Below are positions 49,462 through 60,163 of a stretch of DNA of 64,000 bases, in pieces. Both the position numbers and the translations under genes were made by a program. Each line of letters opens with the position of its first letter. The stretch's first letter is position 1. The stretch is from Geodermatophilus obscurus DSM 43160. GTDB lineage: Bacteria; Actinomycetota; Actinomycetes; Mycobacteriales; Geodermatophilaceae. The DNA lies in NCBI RefSeq assembly GCF_000025345.1, contig NC_013757.1:5084001-5148000 (forward strand), read 5' to 3'. The notes under the pieces are model-generated. The model ran no database searches. It saw only the letters and a program-made list of their open reading frames with translations, and had not been told where the DNA came from.

Positions 49462-50317
49462 CGACCAGCAGCAGCGCCGCGGCACCGGCCAGCGGGGCGG
49501 CGTAGCGGGTCAGCGCGGCCCCGCCGGCGACCTCGAGCAGGTCGATCGGCTCGGGCTCGGCGTGCTTGGGACCTGACGTCCGGGCCGCCGGGGCCGCCGT
49601 CGTGGCCGGCGGCGGCGGGATGACGGCGGCCGGCGTGGTGTCGGCGGCCGCCGAGGCGGCGGCGGTGTCGCCGCCCGACACCCCGTCGGTGGCCGCGGCT
49701 GCGGTCTTCTTCGCCGCCGCCGCGGTCTGGCGGGTCTTCTCCGCGACCGCGTTGTCCCCCGGCACCTGCTCCACGGAGGCCGCGACCTCCTCGACGGCAC
49801 CCGCTGCCTTGGCCGCGGCCTCCTTCGCCGGCGTCGCCGGTGCGGGGGTCGCCGTCGCGGTCGCGCCCGCATCGCCGGCACCCAGCTGGGCGGCGAGCTT
49901 GTCGGCGAACTGGCCGAGCAGCTTGTTGCCGACGTCGGTCATCACACCGCGGCCGAACTGGGCCGGCCGGCCGGTGATGTTCAGGTCGGTCAGGACGTCC
50001 ACCCGCGTGGTGTCGCCCTCGGCCTTGAGCTGGGCGGTGATGAGCGCGGCCGCGGTGCCGTTGCCGCGCTGGTCCTTGCCGCGGCCGTCTATGACCGCCT
50101 TGTGGGCCGCCTCGTCCTTCTCGACGAAGCTGGCCTTGCCCTGGTAGGTCAGGTTGATCGGGCCGAGCTTGACCTTGACCCGGCCGGTGAAGTCGTCACC
50201 GGTGACCGAGTCCAGGGCGGCGCCCGGCATGCACGGCGCGATCCGCTCGATGTCCAGCAGCACCCGCCAGGCTTCGTCGATCGGCACGGGGACGGTGAAC
50301 GAGTTCTCCAACTGCAC
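49430..50317 (-). CDS. coxG: CoxG-like SRPBCC protein with membrane anchor
   Basis: Helper of molybdenum hydroxylases that recruits them to the membrane and may carry electrons or quinone. N-terminal SRPBCC domain, about 1-150: MQLENSFTVPVPIDEAWRVL, DIERIAPCMPGAALD, GRVKVKLGPINLTYQG. Then a disordered Ala/Pro/Thr linker of about 110 residues, and a C-terminal membrane helix (LAGAAALLLVVTLVVRRRRR). GTG 50317 follows aggaggtagc. Downstream of coxM by 98 bases on the same strand, the fourth gene of the cluster; overlaps an opposite-strand gene at the 3' end. Confidence 0.9.
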   Translation of the reverse strand: MQLENSFTVPVPIDEAWRVLLDIERIAPCMPGAALDSVTGDDFTGRVKVKLGPINLTYQGKASFVEKDEAAHKAVIDGRGKDQRGNGTAAALITAQLKAEGDTTRVDVLTDLNITGRPAQFGRGVMTDVGNKLLGQFADKLAAQLGAGDAGATATATPAPATPAKEAAAKAAGAVEEVAASVEQVPGDNAVAEKTRQTAAAAKKTAAAATDGVSGGDTAAASAAADTTPAAVIPPPPATTAAPAARTSGPKHAEPEPIDLLEVAGGAALTRYAAPLAGAAALLLVVTLVVRRRRR

Positions 50318-50415
50318 GGTGCTACCTCCTGGGTTACGGAGCTCGGCCGGTCCGCCCCCGGGTGAGGGCGGGCCGGCCGAGTCGGGTCGAGCGAGTTCCG
50401 AGGGGTGGACCGACG

Positions 50416-51269
50416 CTACAGCCCCGCCGCCGCGGTGACCGCACGACGAGTGAGCACCTGCGCCAGGTGCTCCCGGTAGTCCGCCTGGGCGTTGAGGTCG
50501 CTGGTCGGGGAGGTCCCCTCGGCGGCCGAGCGCGCCGCCGCGGCGATCGTCTCCGGGCTGGCCTCGGCACCGGCCAGCGCGGCCTCGACCGCGCTGGCCC
50601 GCAGCGGCGTGGTGCCCATGTTGGTCAGCCCGATCCGCGCCTCGGCGATGTGCCCGTTCTCCCGGCGGACGACCGCGGCCACCGCCACGATCGACCACGC
50701 CTGCGCCACGCGGTTGAACTTCTCGTAGCGCATCCCCCACTCGCCGGCCAGCTTGGGGACGCGGATCTCGACGAGCAGCTCCCCCTCCTCCAGCGCGGTG
50801 GTGAGGTAATCGAGGAAGAACTCCGCGGCGGGCACCGTCCGCCGCCCCTCGAGGCCGGCGATGACGAACTCCGCGTCCAGGGCCAGCGCCACCGCCGGCA
50901 GGTCGCCGGCGGGGTCGGCGTGGACCAGGGCCCCGCCGAAGGTCCCCCGTGCACGGACCTGCCGGTCGGCCACCGTCTCGGTCGCCTCGGCGATGAGCGG
51001 TGCGTGCTGCAGCACCAGCGGGTCGGTCATGACGTCGTGGTGGGTCGTCATGGCCCCGATGACGAGGGCGTCGCCGTCGTCCCGGACGCCGCGCAGCTCG
51101 GCGACCCGGCTCAGGTCGACCACCGTCTCCGGCGCGGCCAGCCGCAGCCGCATGACCGGGATCAGCGACTGGCCGCCGGCGAGGACCTTGACGTCGTCCC
51201 CACCCTCGGCGATGGCCTGCAGGGCCTCGTCGACGCTGGTGGGGCGGGCGTACTCGAACGCAGCGGGGA

Positions 51270-51273
<4 letters not shown>
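50416..51273 (-). CDS. coxM: FAD-binding subunit of a molybdenum hydroxylase (CoxM-like)
   Basis: A 285-residue medium subunit that passes electrons from the iron-sulfur subunit to the acceptor. FAD-binding marks: FEYARPTSVDEALQAIAEGG, VLAGGQSLIPVMRLRLAAP and the TRGTFGGALVHADPAGDLPAVALALDAEF-type stretch (here RARGTFGGALVHADPAGD). The C-terminal CO_deh_flav_C domain contains YEKFNRVAQAWSIVAVAAVV. GTG 51273 overlaps the coxL stop (GTGA). Confidence 0.94.
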
Positions 51274-53761
<2,488 letters not shown>

Positions 53762-53765
<4 letters not shown>

Positions 53766-54298
53766 TGCTGGGCCGCCACGTGCGGAGCGGCCGCGGTGTC
53801 GACCTCGGCCGGGGAGACGTGCCCGTCACCACTGCCGCGCATCTCGCCGGCGGCCTGCTGCACCGCGCGGACGATGTTCTGGTAGCCGGTGCAGCGACAG
53901 AGGTTGCCCTCGATGCCCTCGCGGACCTCGGTGTCGCTCGGGTCCGGGTTCTCCTTGAGCAGGTCGACCGAGGCCATGATCATCCCCGGCGTGCAGTACC
54001 CGCACTGCAGGCCGTGCATCTCATGGAACGCCTTCTGCATCGGGTGCAGGCCGCCGTTCGGCGCCAGCCCCTCGATGGTCGTCACCTCGCCGCCGTCGGC
54101 CTGGACGGCCAGCACGGTGCAGGACTTCACGGCCGCGCCGTCCAGGTGGACGGTGCACGCGCCGCAGTTGCTGGTGTCGCAGCCGATGACGGTGCCGACC
54201 TTCCCCAGCTGCTCCCTCAGGTAGTGCACCAGCAGCGTCCGGGGTTCGACGTCGTCGGTGTACGTCACCCCGTCGACCCGCACGTTGATCTGGGTCAC
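53762..54298 (-). CDS. coxS: Two-iron two-sulfur subunit of a molybdenum hydroxylase (CoxS-like)
   Basis: A 178-residue small subunit with two [2Fe-2S] clusters. The plant-type site is [14 protein letters not shown] with a later Cys (KSCTVLA); the second site is QCGYCTPGM and [13 protein letters not shown]. First gene of coxS-coxL-coxM-coxG, all coupled or closely spaced. GTG 54298 follows ggaggaaacg. The C-terminal extension of about 15 residues is rich in Ala and His. The 277-base gap upstream holds twin operator-like sites. Confidence 0.95.
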
Positions 54299-54419
54299 CG
54301 TTTCCTCCGCTCCTCTGCAGGGGTCGCGTGTGGCTCCGGACACAGCCGCACCTGCGGCGAGTCTGTCGAGCGGCGCGTGACTTAGGCCACGCTTACCTGG
54401 GGACGGCGCCCCGGCACAG

Positions 54420-54468
54420 TTCCCGCAGCTGCGGACCCTGAGGCCCCTTGTTCCCGCAAGTGCGGACC
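54420..54468. promoter_or_regulatory. Twin palindromic sites upstream of coxS
   Basis: Two near-identical 17-base sites, 54421-54437 (tcccgcagctgcggacc) and 54452-54468 (tcccgcaagtgcggacc). Each has inverted CCGCA/TGCGG halves, and they are 31 bases apart, three helical turns. They lie about 125-170 bases before the coxS start, with an additional AT-rich stretch (tttgacggtttatgc) next to the second site. They look like activator or repressor sites for the cox operon. Confidence 0.75.
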
Positions 54469-54575
54469 TTTGACGGTTTATGCTCCGCGACTACGGCAGC
54501 AGAGCAACGTTGCAATGCTGTTGCAGCGACTCCGGGGACGACCACCACGGGAGAACAGAGGGACCGCCCCGAGCG

Positions 54576-55805
54576 TCACCTGGCCGGCGCAGGGGCCGCC
54601 CGCACCGGGCCGGTCCGCTGCTCGCGGCGGCGCAGCGTCGCCGAGGCGGTGAGCGCGGCGAGTCCGACCGCGGCCAGCGCGGCCCCGACGGTGGCCGGGG
54701 CGGTCCAGCCCAGGCCCGCCGCGATGACCACGCCGCCGAGCCAGGCACCCAGGGCGTTGGCCGCGTTGAGCGCCGAGTGGTTGAGCGCGGCGCCCAGCAT
54801 CTGCGCCTCGCCGGCCACCTCCATCAGCCGCAGCTGCAGGGTCACCACCAGCACCGAGGCGGTCGCCGAGAGCAGGAAGAGGCCGGCCAGCAGCCCCGGC
54901 GCCCAGGAGGCGAGGAGCGACACCAGCGCGAGCAGCACGCCCATCGAGACCATGGCCCCGACCAGCGAGCGGAACAGCGCGAGGTCGGCGAGCCGGCCGC
55001 CGAGCGCCGTCCCCAGGACGCCGCCGACGCCGAAGACCAGCAGCACCCACGGCACGGCACCCCGTGGCAGGCCGGCCTCCTCCGTGGTGAGCGGCGAGAC
55101 ATAGCTGTAGACGGCGAACATGCCGCCGAAGCCGACCGTGCCCACCAGCAGCGTCAGCAGCACCTGCGGACGGCGCAGCGCGGTGAGCTCGGTGGCGATC
55201 GTGACCTCCTGCCGTCCGGGCGACGAGGGCACGAACGCCAGCACCGCTGCCACGGTGGCCACGGCGAGGACGACGACCGCCCAGTAGGCCGCCCGCCAGC
55301 CCAGCGACTGGCCCAGCCAGGTGGCCGCCGGGACACCGGCCAGGTTCGCCACCGCCAGGCCGAGCATCACCGAGCTGACCGCCCGCCCGCGCAGCTCGGC
55401 CCGCACCAGGGACGCCGCCACGAGCGAGGCCACCCCGAAGTAGGCACCGTGCGGGAGGCCGCTGACGAAGCGGGCGAGCAGCAGCGCGGAGTGCCCCGGC
55501 GCCAGCGCGCTGCCCAGGTTGCCGACGAGGAACGCGGCCACCAGGCCGATCAGCAGCCCGCGCCGGGGCAGCCGGGCGCCGAGCGCGGCGAGGACCGGCG
55601 CGCCCACCACCACGCCCAGCGCGTAGGCGGAGATGACGTGCCCGGCAGTGGGGATGTCGACGCCCACGCCCTCGGCGATCTCGGGCAGCACGCCCATCGT
55701 GACGAACTCGGTGGTGCCGATGGCGAAGCCGCCGAGCGCCAGGGCGACGACCGCGGCGACGACCCGCCGGGTGCTGAGCAGGGGGACGTCGAGCGCTGCG
55801 GTCAC
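54576..55805 (-). CDS. MFS exporter (arabinose/chloramphenicol efflux type)
   Basis: Twelve-segment MFS protein of 409 residues resembling the DHA1 group (AraJ, Cmx). Visible: FAIGTTEFVTMGVLPEIAEG, the characteristic start, then GHVISAYALGVVVGAPVLAALGARLPRR and SGLPHGAYFGVASLVAASLV. Substrate unknown. GTG 55805 begins just before helix one. Located on the same strand between the GAF regulator and the cox operon, 97 bases after the regulator gene. Confidence 0.9.
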   Translation of the reverse strand: MTAALDVPLLSTRRVVAAVVALALGGFAIGTTEFVTMGVLPEIAEGVGVDIPTAGHVISAYALGVVVGAPVLAALGARLPRRGLLIGLVAAFLVGNLGSALAPGHSALLLARFVSGLPHGAYFGVASLVAASLVRAELRGRAVSSVMLGLAVANLAGVPAATWLGQSLGWRAAYWAVVVLAVATVAAVLAFVPSSPGRQEVTIATELTALRRPQVLLTLLVGTVGFGGMFAVYSYVSPLTTEEAGLPRGAVPWVLLVFGVGGVLGTALGGRLADLALFRSLVGAMVSMGVLLALVSLLASWAPGLLAGLFLLSATASVLVVTLQLRLMEVAGEAQMLGAALNHSALNAANALGAWLGGVVIAAGLGWTAPATVGAALAAVGLAALTASATLRRREQRTGPVRAAPAPAR

Positions 55806-55865
55806 GTGGTGATGGCAAGGCCGGTGGTCCCGGCCACATTCCCCGCGTCAGGAACGTGCCGGAGC

Positions 55866-55964
55866 GGCCCCGTCCAGAGGCTCGCCGCGAGCCTGCGAGC
55901 GGTCAGACGGCCCCGTCCAGGGCACCGCCCTGAGCCTGCGAAGGGTGGGGAGGACGGGGTCCTT
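55866..55964. repeat. Dispersed palindromic repeats, copies C1 (complete) and C2 (partial)
   Basis: C1, 55909-55964, reads ggccccgtcc at the left and ggacggggtcctt at the right; core gagcctgcga. C2, 55866-55908, is a shorter, similarly directed copy (ggccccgtcc, gagcctgcga) that breaks off where C1 begins. C1 lies inside the last codons of the GAF regulator gene; the stop codon at 55903-55905 is in C2. Confidence 0.85.
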
Positions 55965-57306
55965 GTGGGGGCCCTTGCTGCACGGGCGCCCGGGCAGCGC
56001 GGCGCAGGCGGTGCAGGTGTGCGGCGACGGCCGGCCGGCTCGGGGCACCGGGCGGCAGGGTCTCCAGGCAGGCCTGCCACACCGCGGCGTCGCCCTGGGC
56101 CTCGGGCAGCCGGGTGTAGCGCAGCAGCAGCTCGGGACGGCGGGCGGCGAGCACGGCCTGCCGCAGCGAGGCGGTGAGCCGGTCTCGGGCGGCGACCACG
56201 CCGGGCGCCGACGAGCGCGGCAGCACGGCGCCGGGATAGCGCTCCAGCGCCTGGCCGACGGCGCCGCGGGCCAGCAGCCGGCGCACCTGGTCCAGGTCCG
56301 TCTCCAGCGGGCCGGTCAGCCGGTAGGGGCGTGAGCCCAGCAGGGAGGCGCCGACCAGCCGCCGCAGCCGGGACAGCTCGGCCCGGACGGTGACCGCTGC
56401 CGCGTCCCCGGCGTGGCACTCCGCGGCCAGCTGCTCGGCCGTGCGCCCACCGCTCCCGGCCGCCGCCTCGGCGAGCAGCACCAGCAGCTCGGAGTGGCGC
56501 AGCGAGAGCTCCGCCGGGCCGGAGGCGGAGGGCAGGACCAGCCGGGCGCGATCCCGGCCGAGCACCTCCAGCCGCGGGACGGGGCGGGCGGGCGGCCGCG
56601 GTGCCGGGGTCACCCGCCGGGCGGCGTCCTCCCGGTGCAGCCAGCGCAGCTCGGCCTCCACGGCGGCCACCGTGGCCCGCACGAGGGTGAGCACCTGGGG
56701 ACTGGCCACGTGGTCGCCGCCGGTGACGTCGATGGCGCCGAGCAGCACGCCGGTGACCGGGTGGTGCACCGGCGCGGCCGAGCAGCTCCAGGGCTGCACC
56801 GGGCGCCGGTAGTGCTCGCTGCCGTAGATCTGGACGGCGTGGTCGAGGGCCAGCGCGGTGCCCGGGGCGTTGGTGCCGGCGACCTCCTCGGCCCACCGTG
56901 CGCCCTCGACGAAGTGCATCGCCTCGGCCCGCGCGCGCAGCTGCCGGTCGCCCTCGACCCAGAGCATCCGGCCGTCGGCGTCGGTGATCGCGACGATCAT
57001 CCGGTCGGCCTCGGCGTCCTCGACCAGCAGCCGGCGGATCACCGGGAGCACCGGGGCCAGCGGGTGCGCAGCGCGGTAGGCCAGCAGCTCGTCGTCGAGC
57101 AGGTCGACCGGCGGGGCCTTGCCGTCGGGGTCGACACCGCTGCCGAGGCTGCGCCGCCAGGAGTCCCAGACGACGGCGCGGACCTGGTCCGGGACCGTGG
57201 GACCGGAGCGGGTGACGAGCGCCTCGTGGGCCGCGCGCAGCCTCCGGGTGTGCGAGGGGTCGGGCAGGCCGTCGGGCAGCGCGACCCACGGGTTCACCGT
57301 CGTCAC
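55903..57306 (-). CDS. GAF-domain transcriptional regulator with C-terminal winged helix
   Basis: A 467-residue regulator. An N-terminal GAF sensor of about 80-230 (ADRMIVAITDADGRMLWVEGD, GTNAPGTALALDHAVQIYGSEH, PWSCSAAPVHHPVTGVLLGAIDVTGG) is followed by an OmpR/BTAD-type winged helix (SLRHSELLVLLAEAA, TVRAELSRLRRLVG). There is no sigma-54 AAA domain, so it is AcoR-like only in its sensor. The last about 25 residues (PPQGPRPPHPSQAQGG) are read from palindromic repeat C. GTG 57306 starts 11 bases after mftF. Related proteins regulate alcohol or aldehyde metabolism; the link here is inference. Confidence 0.85.
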   Translation of the reverse strand: MTTVNPWVALPDGLPDPSHTRRLRAAHEALVTRSGPTVPDQVRAVVWDSWRRSLGSGVDPDGKAPPVDLLDDELLAYRAAHPLAPVLPVIRRLLVEDAEADRMIVAITDADGRMLWVEGDRQLRARAEAMHFVEGARWAEEVAGTNAPGTALALDHAVQIYGSEHYRRPVQPWSCSAAPVHHPVTGVLLGAIDVTGGDHVASPQVLTLVRATVAAVEAELRWLHREDAARRVTPAPRPPARPVPRLEVLGRDRARLVLPSASGPAELSLRHSELLVLLAEAAAGSGGRTAEQLAAECHAGDAAAVTVRAELSRLRRLVGASLLGSRPYRLTGPLETDLDQVRRLLARGAVGQALERYPGAVLPRSSAPGVVAARDRLTASLRQAVLAARRPELLLRYTRLPEAQGDAAVWQACLETLPPGAPSRPAVAAHLHRLRRAARAPVQQGPPQGPRPPHPSQAQGGALDGAV

Positions 57307-57316
57307 GGCTCAGCCG

Positions 57317-58858
57317 TCATGTGGTCGTCCGCGGGCTCGGGTCCATCGTCCGCCCATCGTGACCGCTCTTCCGCGATTCCACCAGGGAGCCGGTGGTGGG
57401 CAACCGGTTCGGGGACGGCGGCATCGGTGCAGGCCGGGCGGGGAGGAGCGCCCGGGGGTCGCGGGCCCGCAGCGCCCCCGCCCACAGGCCCGCGCCGTAG
57501 GCGAGGTCCTCCAGTCGCCGGGCGGCGGCGAAGCGCAGCGGCCCGACCCGTCCGCGGTGCGGCCACCAGGCGAGGACGGCGTCGGCGACGGCGGCCGCGG
57601 CGACCCCGCGCCGGGCGCGCCGGGAGACCGCGGCGGCGGCCAGCGCGAGCGGCCAGTGGTGCCGGGTGACGCTGCGCGCCAGCGTCCTCCCCGCCGCGGC
57701 GCCGCCCCGCACCACGAGGACCGCGGCCAGGCCGACCGGCGCGCGCTGTCCGGGCCGGGCCAGCCGGGACGCCAGGCGGGCGGTGGCGACGGCGAGCACC
57801 CCGGCGCCGGCCAGCGCGCCGGACCGGCGTCCGGTCAGCGCCAGCGCCCAGGCCCCCGCCGACCACGACGAGACCACCAGCGGCGCCACCGCGGCGCCGT
57901 GCCGGGCGGCCAGCAGCGCGGCGCCGGTGCCGTAGAAGGCGCGGCGGCGCAACCACTCGCCGGGCGCCGACCGGTGCTCGTGCGCCACCGCCGCCGACGG
58001 CTCGTAGCGCACCCGCCAGCCGGCCGCGACCAGCCGCCACACCAGGTCGACGTCCTCGGCGACCCGCATCGACTCGTCGAACCCGTCACCGAGGGCGTGC
58101 CGGCGGGCCACCACCGCCGCGCTGGGCAGGTAGGGGACCGCCGTCCCCGGGGCGACCGGTGCGGGGTGCGGGCCCATGTCCAGCGCGCTGACCGCGGCCT
58201 CGTACGGCTCGACCCAGCCGCCGCCGTCCGCGGGCAGCGCGGTGATCCGCGGGGCGACGAGCGCCAGCCGCGGGTCGGCGGTGTGCCGAGCCAGGGCCGA
58301 CGACCAGCCCGGCAGGGGCACGCAGTCGGAGTCGAGGAAGGCGACCAGGTCCGTGGTCGCTGCACGCATGCCGGCGTTGCGGGCGGCGGCCGGGCCACGG
58401 GCGGTGGCGTGCCGCAGCATCCGGGCACGGTGCCGGCCGGCGATCGCGGTCACCGCGGCCGGGTCGGTGGAGCCGTCGTCCACCACGAGCACCGGGACGG
58501 CGGCGGTGTCGGGGTCGGCACGGAGCGCGGTGAGCAGCCGGTCGAGCTCGGCCGGGCGGTCCTTCACCGGGACGACGACGGTCAACTCCCCCGCCGGGGC
58601 GCCGTCCGGCTCGGGGTGGGCGAGGCCGGCGTCCAGCAGGCGGGCGGCCAGCGTGGCCGTGGTGGCGTCCCGGACGACGAGCCGGTCCCCGCGCAGCAGG
58701 TCGCGGGCCCGGGGCTGCAGGCGGACCAGTCGCAGCGGCGACCCGCCGAGCAGCGTCGTCCCGCCGTCGCGGCGGCGGACCCGGGGATCCAGCCGGACGG
58801 CGGTGCCGTCGGGGAGCCGGTCGGGCGGGGGGACGGCGACCGCTGGCCCCCCGCTCAT
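57317..58858 (-). CDS. mftF: Mycofactocin glycosyltransferase MftF
   Basis: Family 2 glycosyltransferase of 513 residues that adds cellobiose-type glucose chains to the mycofactocin core. It matches Mycobacterium MftF along its length: LPDGTAVRLDPRVRRRDGG, TLLGGSPLRLVRL, the GT-A domain TVVVPVKDRPAELDRLL, VVDDGST, FLDSDCVPLPGW, the GEDVDL-like VAEDVDLVWRLVAAGW, YEPSAAVAHEHR, and the C-terminal RHHWPLALAAAAVSRRARR plus RLEDLAYGAGLWAGAL. ATG 58858 overlaps the stop of the hydrolase gene (ATGA). The Pro/Ser-rich tail of about 35 residues is not usual for the family. Confidence 0.92.
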   Translation of the reverse strand: MSGGPAVAVPPPDRLPDGTAVRLDPRVRRRDGGTTLLGGSPLRLVRLQPRARDLLRGDRLVVRDATTATLAARLLDAGLAHPEPDGAPAGELTVVVPVKDRPAELDRLLTALRADPDTAAVPVLVVDDGSTDPAAVTAIAGRHRARMLRHATARGPAAARNAGMRAATTDLVAFLDSDCVPLPGWSSALARHTADPRLALVAPRITALPADGGGWVEPYEAAVSALDMGPHPAPVAPGTAVPYLPSAAVVARRHALGDGFDESMRVAEDVDLVWRLVAAGWRVRYEPSAAVAHEHRSAPGEWLRRRAFYGTGAALLAARHGAAVAPLVVSSWSAGAWALALTGRRSGALAGAGVLAVATARLASRLARPGQRAPVGLAAVLVVRGGAAAGRTLARSVTRHHWPLALAAAAVSRRARRGVAAAAVADAVLAWWPHRGRVGPLRFAAARRLEDLAYGAGLWAGALRARDPRALLPARPAPMPPSPNRLPTTGSLVESRKSGHDGRTMDPSPRTTT

Positions 58859-59397
58859 GCCTCGGCCAGGACCTCGGCGGTCGTGGTGACCTCGACCAGC
58901 GGCGCGTAGCAGCCGAGGATCCGCATGGTGTCGTCGTGGGCCTCGTCGCTCGCGCCGGCGCAGGCGTCGGAGACCACCCGCACGAGCACGCCGGCGTCCG
59001 CGGCGGGCAGCACGGTGGAGAGCACGCAGCAGTCGGTGGCCACCCCGGCGACGGTGACCGGACCGGCGCCGACCAGCTCCGCGACCTCGGGCACCCACTT
59101 GCCGAAGGTCGGCGCGTCGACGACGGGGTGGTCGCGCGGGTCCTCGGAGAGCTGGAACAGCGGGAGGGCGTGCGCCTGCCTGAAGTAGTCGTACTTGGCG
59201 TAGTAGTCGGCCCAGGCGCCGGTCGGCTCGTCGGGGACGACGAAGCGGGTGAAGACGACGCGCTCGCCGAAGGCCTCCACCAGCGAGCGGATGCGCGGGC
59301 GGACCTCGTCGAAGCGGGGCGTCGTCCACGGTGATCCCGTGTCGCGGAAGACCTCCTGGTAGTCGACGACGACCAGCCAGCCGGACGGGGACCCCAT
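58855..59397 (-). CDS. Isochorismatase-like cysteine hydrolase in the mycofactocin gene set
   Basis: A 180-residue cysteine hydrolase of the isochorismatase/nicotinamidase superfamily. The catalytic triad is visible: Asp12 in LVVVDYQEVF, Lys in FGKWVPE and Cys in GVATDCCVLST. ATG 59397 has CGGGG ahead. It is coupled to mftF by an ATGA overlap and lies 38 bases after mftE. It is not one of the standard mft genes, so its role (for example hydrolysing an amide or carbamoyl group on a precursor) is open. Confidence 0.87.
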   Translation of the reverse strand: MGSPSGWLVVVDYQEVFRDTGSPWTTPRFDEVRPRIRSLVEAFGERVVFTRFVVPDEPTGAWADYYAKYDYFRQAHALPLFQLSEDPRDHPVVDAPTFGKWVPEVAELVGAGPVTVAGVATDCCVLSTVLPAADAGVLVRVVSDACAGASDEAHDDTMRILGCYAPLVEVTTTAEVLAEA

Positions 59398-59435
59398 GCC
59401 CCGGACGATAACCTCGGGCGGCCGGGGCGGTTCCG

Positions 59436-60149
59436 TCAGCCGCGGAGCCGGCCGGTAGGGTCGACGTCCCACGCCCGGACGGCGGCGGCCAGCCGCCCGG
59501 CCATCCCGGCGAGCAGCTCCGCGCCCTCCTCGGCCGAGGCGCCGGCCGGGTCGCCGAGCACGCCGGTCGGACTGACCGCGCGCACGCCCTCGGCGCGCAG
59601 CCGGGGCAGCAGCTCGGCGATCGGCGTGGGATCCCCGGCGACGGCCCGGTCCGCGCGGACGGCGTCCGGTTCCACGTGCAACATCGCCGAGGTCTCGGTG
59701 CGCCCGGCGTGCGCGTCGGCTCCGGCGACGCCGCAGGGGAACCAGGCCACCTCGCGCGCCTCGGCGCGCAGCTGCGTGCCGGCCGTGCGCAGCGCGTCGA
59801 GGTTGCCGCCGTGGCCGTTCACCAGCACCAGCCGCCCGGCCCAGCGGCAGGCCGACCGGCCGTACTCGACGAGCAGCCCGGTCAGCGCCTCGGTGCCGAT
59901 CGAGACGGTGCCGGGGAAGTCCTCGTGCTCCCCGCTGGCGCCGTAGGCCAGCGCGGGGGCCAGCAGGACGCCGTCCAGGTCGTCGACGGCGGCCTCGGCG
60001 ACCGCGCAGGCCACGGAGGTGTCGGTGCCCAGCGGCAGGTGGTGGCCGTGCTGCTCGACGGCGCCGAGCGGCACCAGCAGCAGCGGGCGCTCGGGCAGGT
60101 CGGGCCAGGTGGCGCCGGCGAGCCTCGTTCTCGGGACGGCGTCGGTCAC
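59436..60149 (-). CDS. mftE: Mycofactocin peptidase MftE (creatininase family)
   Basis: Cleaves the modified MftA peptide to release the C-terminal Val-Tyr-derived unit (AHDP) during mycofactocin synthesis. The 237-residue protein has the creatininase-family metal site: LGAVEQHGHHLPLGTDT, GASGEHEDFPGTVSIG, VNGHGGNLDALR, and the His in GADAHAGRTETS. TGVLGDPAGASAEEG closes the family. GTG 60149 or GTG 60158. It lies 14 bases downstream of the FadH-like gene and before the cysteine hydrolase. Confidence 0.93.
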   Translation of the reverse strand: MTDAVPRTRLAGATWPDLPERPLLLVPLGAVEQHGHHLPLGTDTSVACAVAEAAVDDLDGVLLAPALAYGASGEHEDFPGTVSIGTEALTGLLVEYGRSACRWAGRLVLVNGHGGNLDALRTAGTQLRAEAREVAWFPCGVAGADAHAGRTETSAMLHVEPDAVRADRAVAGDPTPIAELLPRLRAEGVRAVSPTGVLGDPAGASAEEGAELLAGMAGRLAAAVRAWDVDPTGRLRG

Positions 60150-60163
60150 CCGCGCCACGGTAG

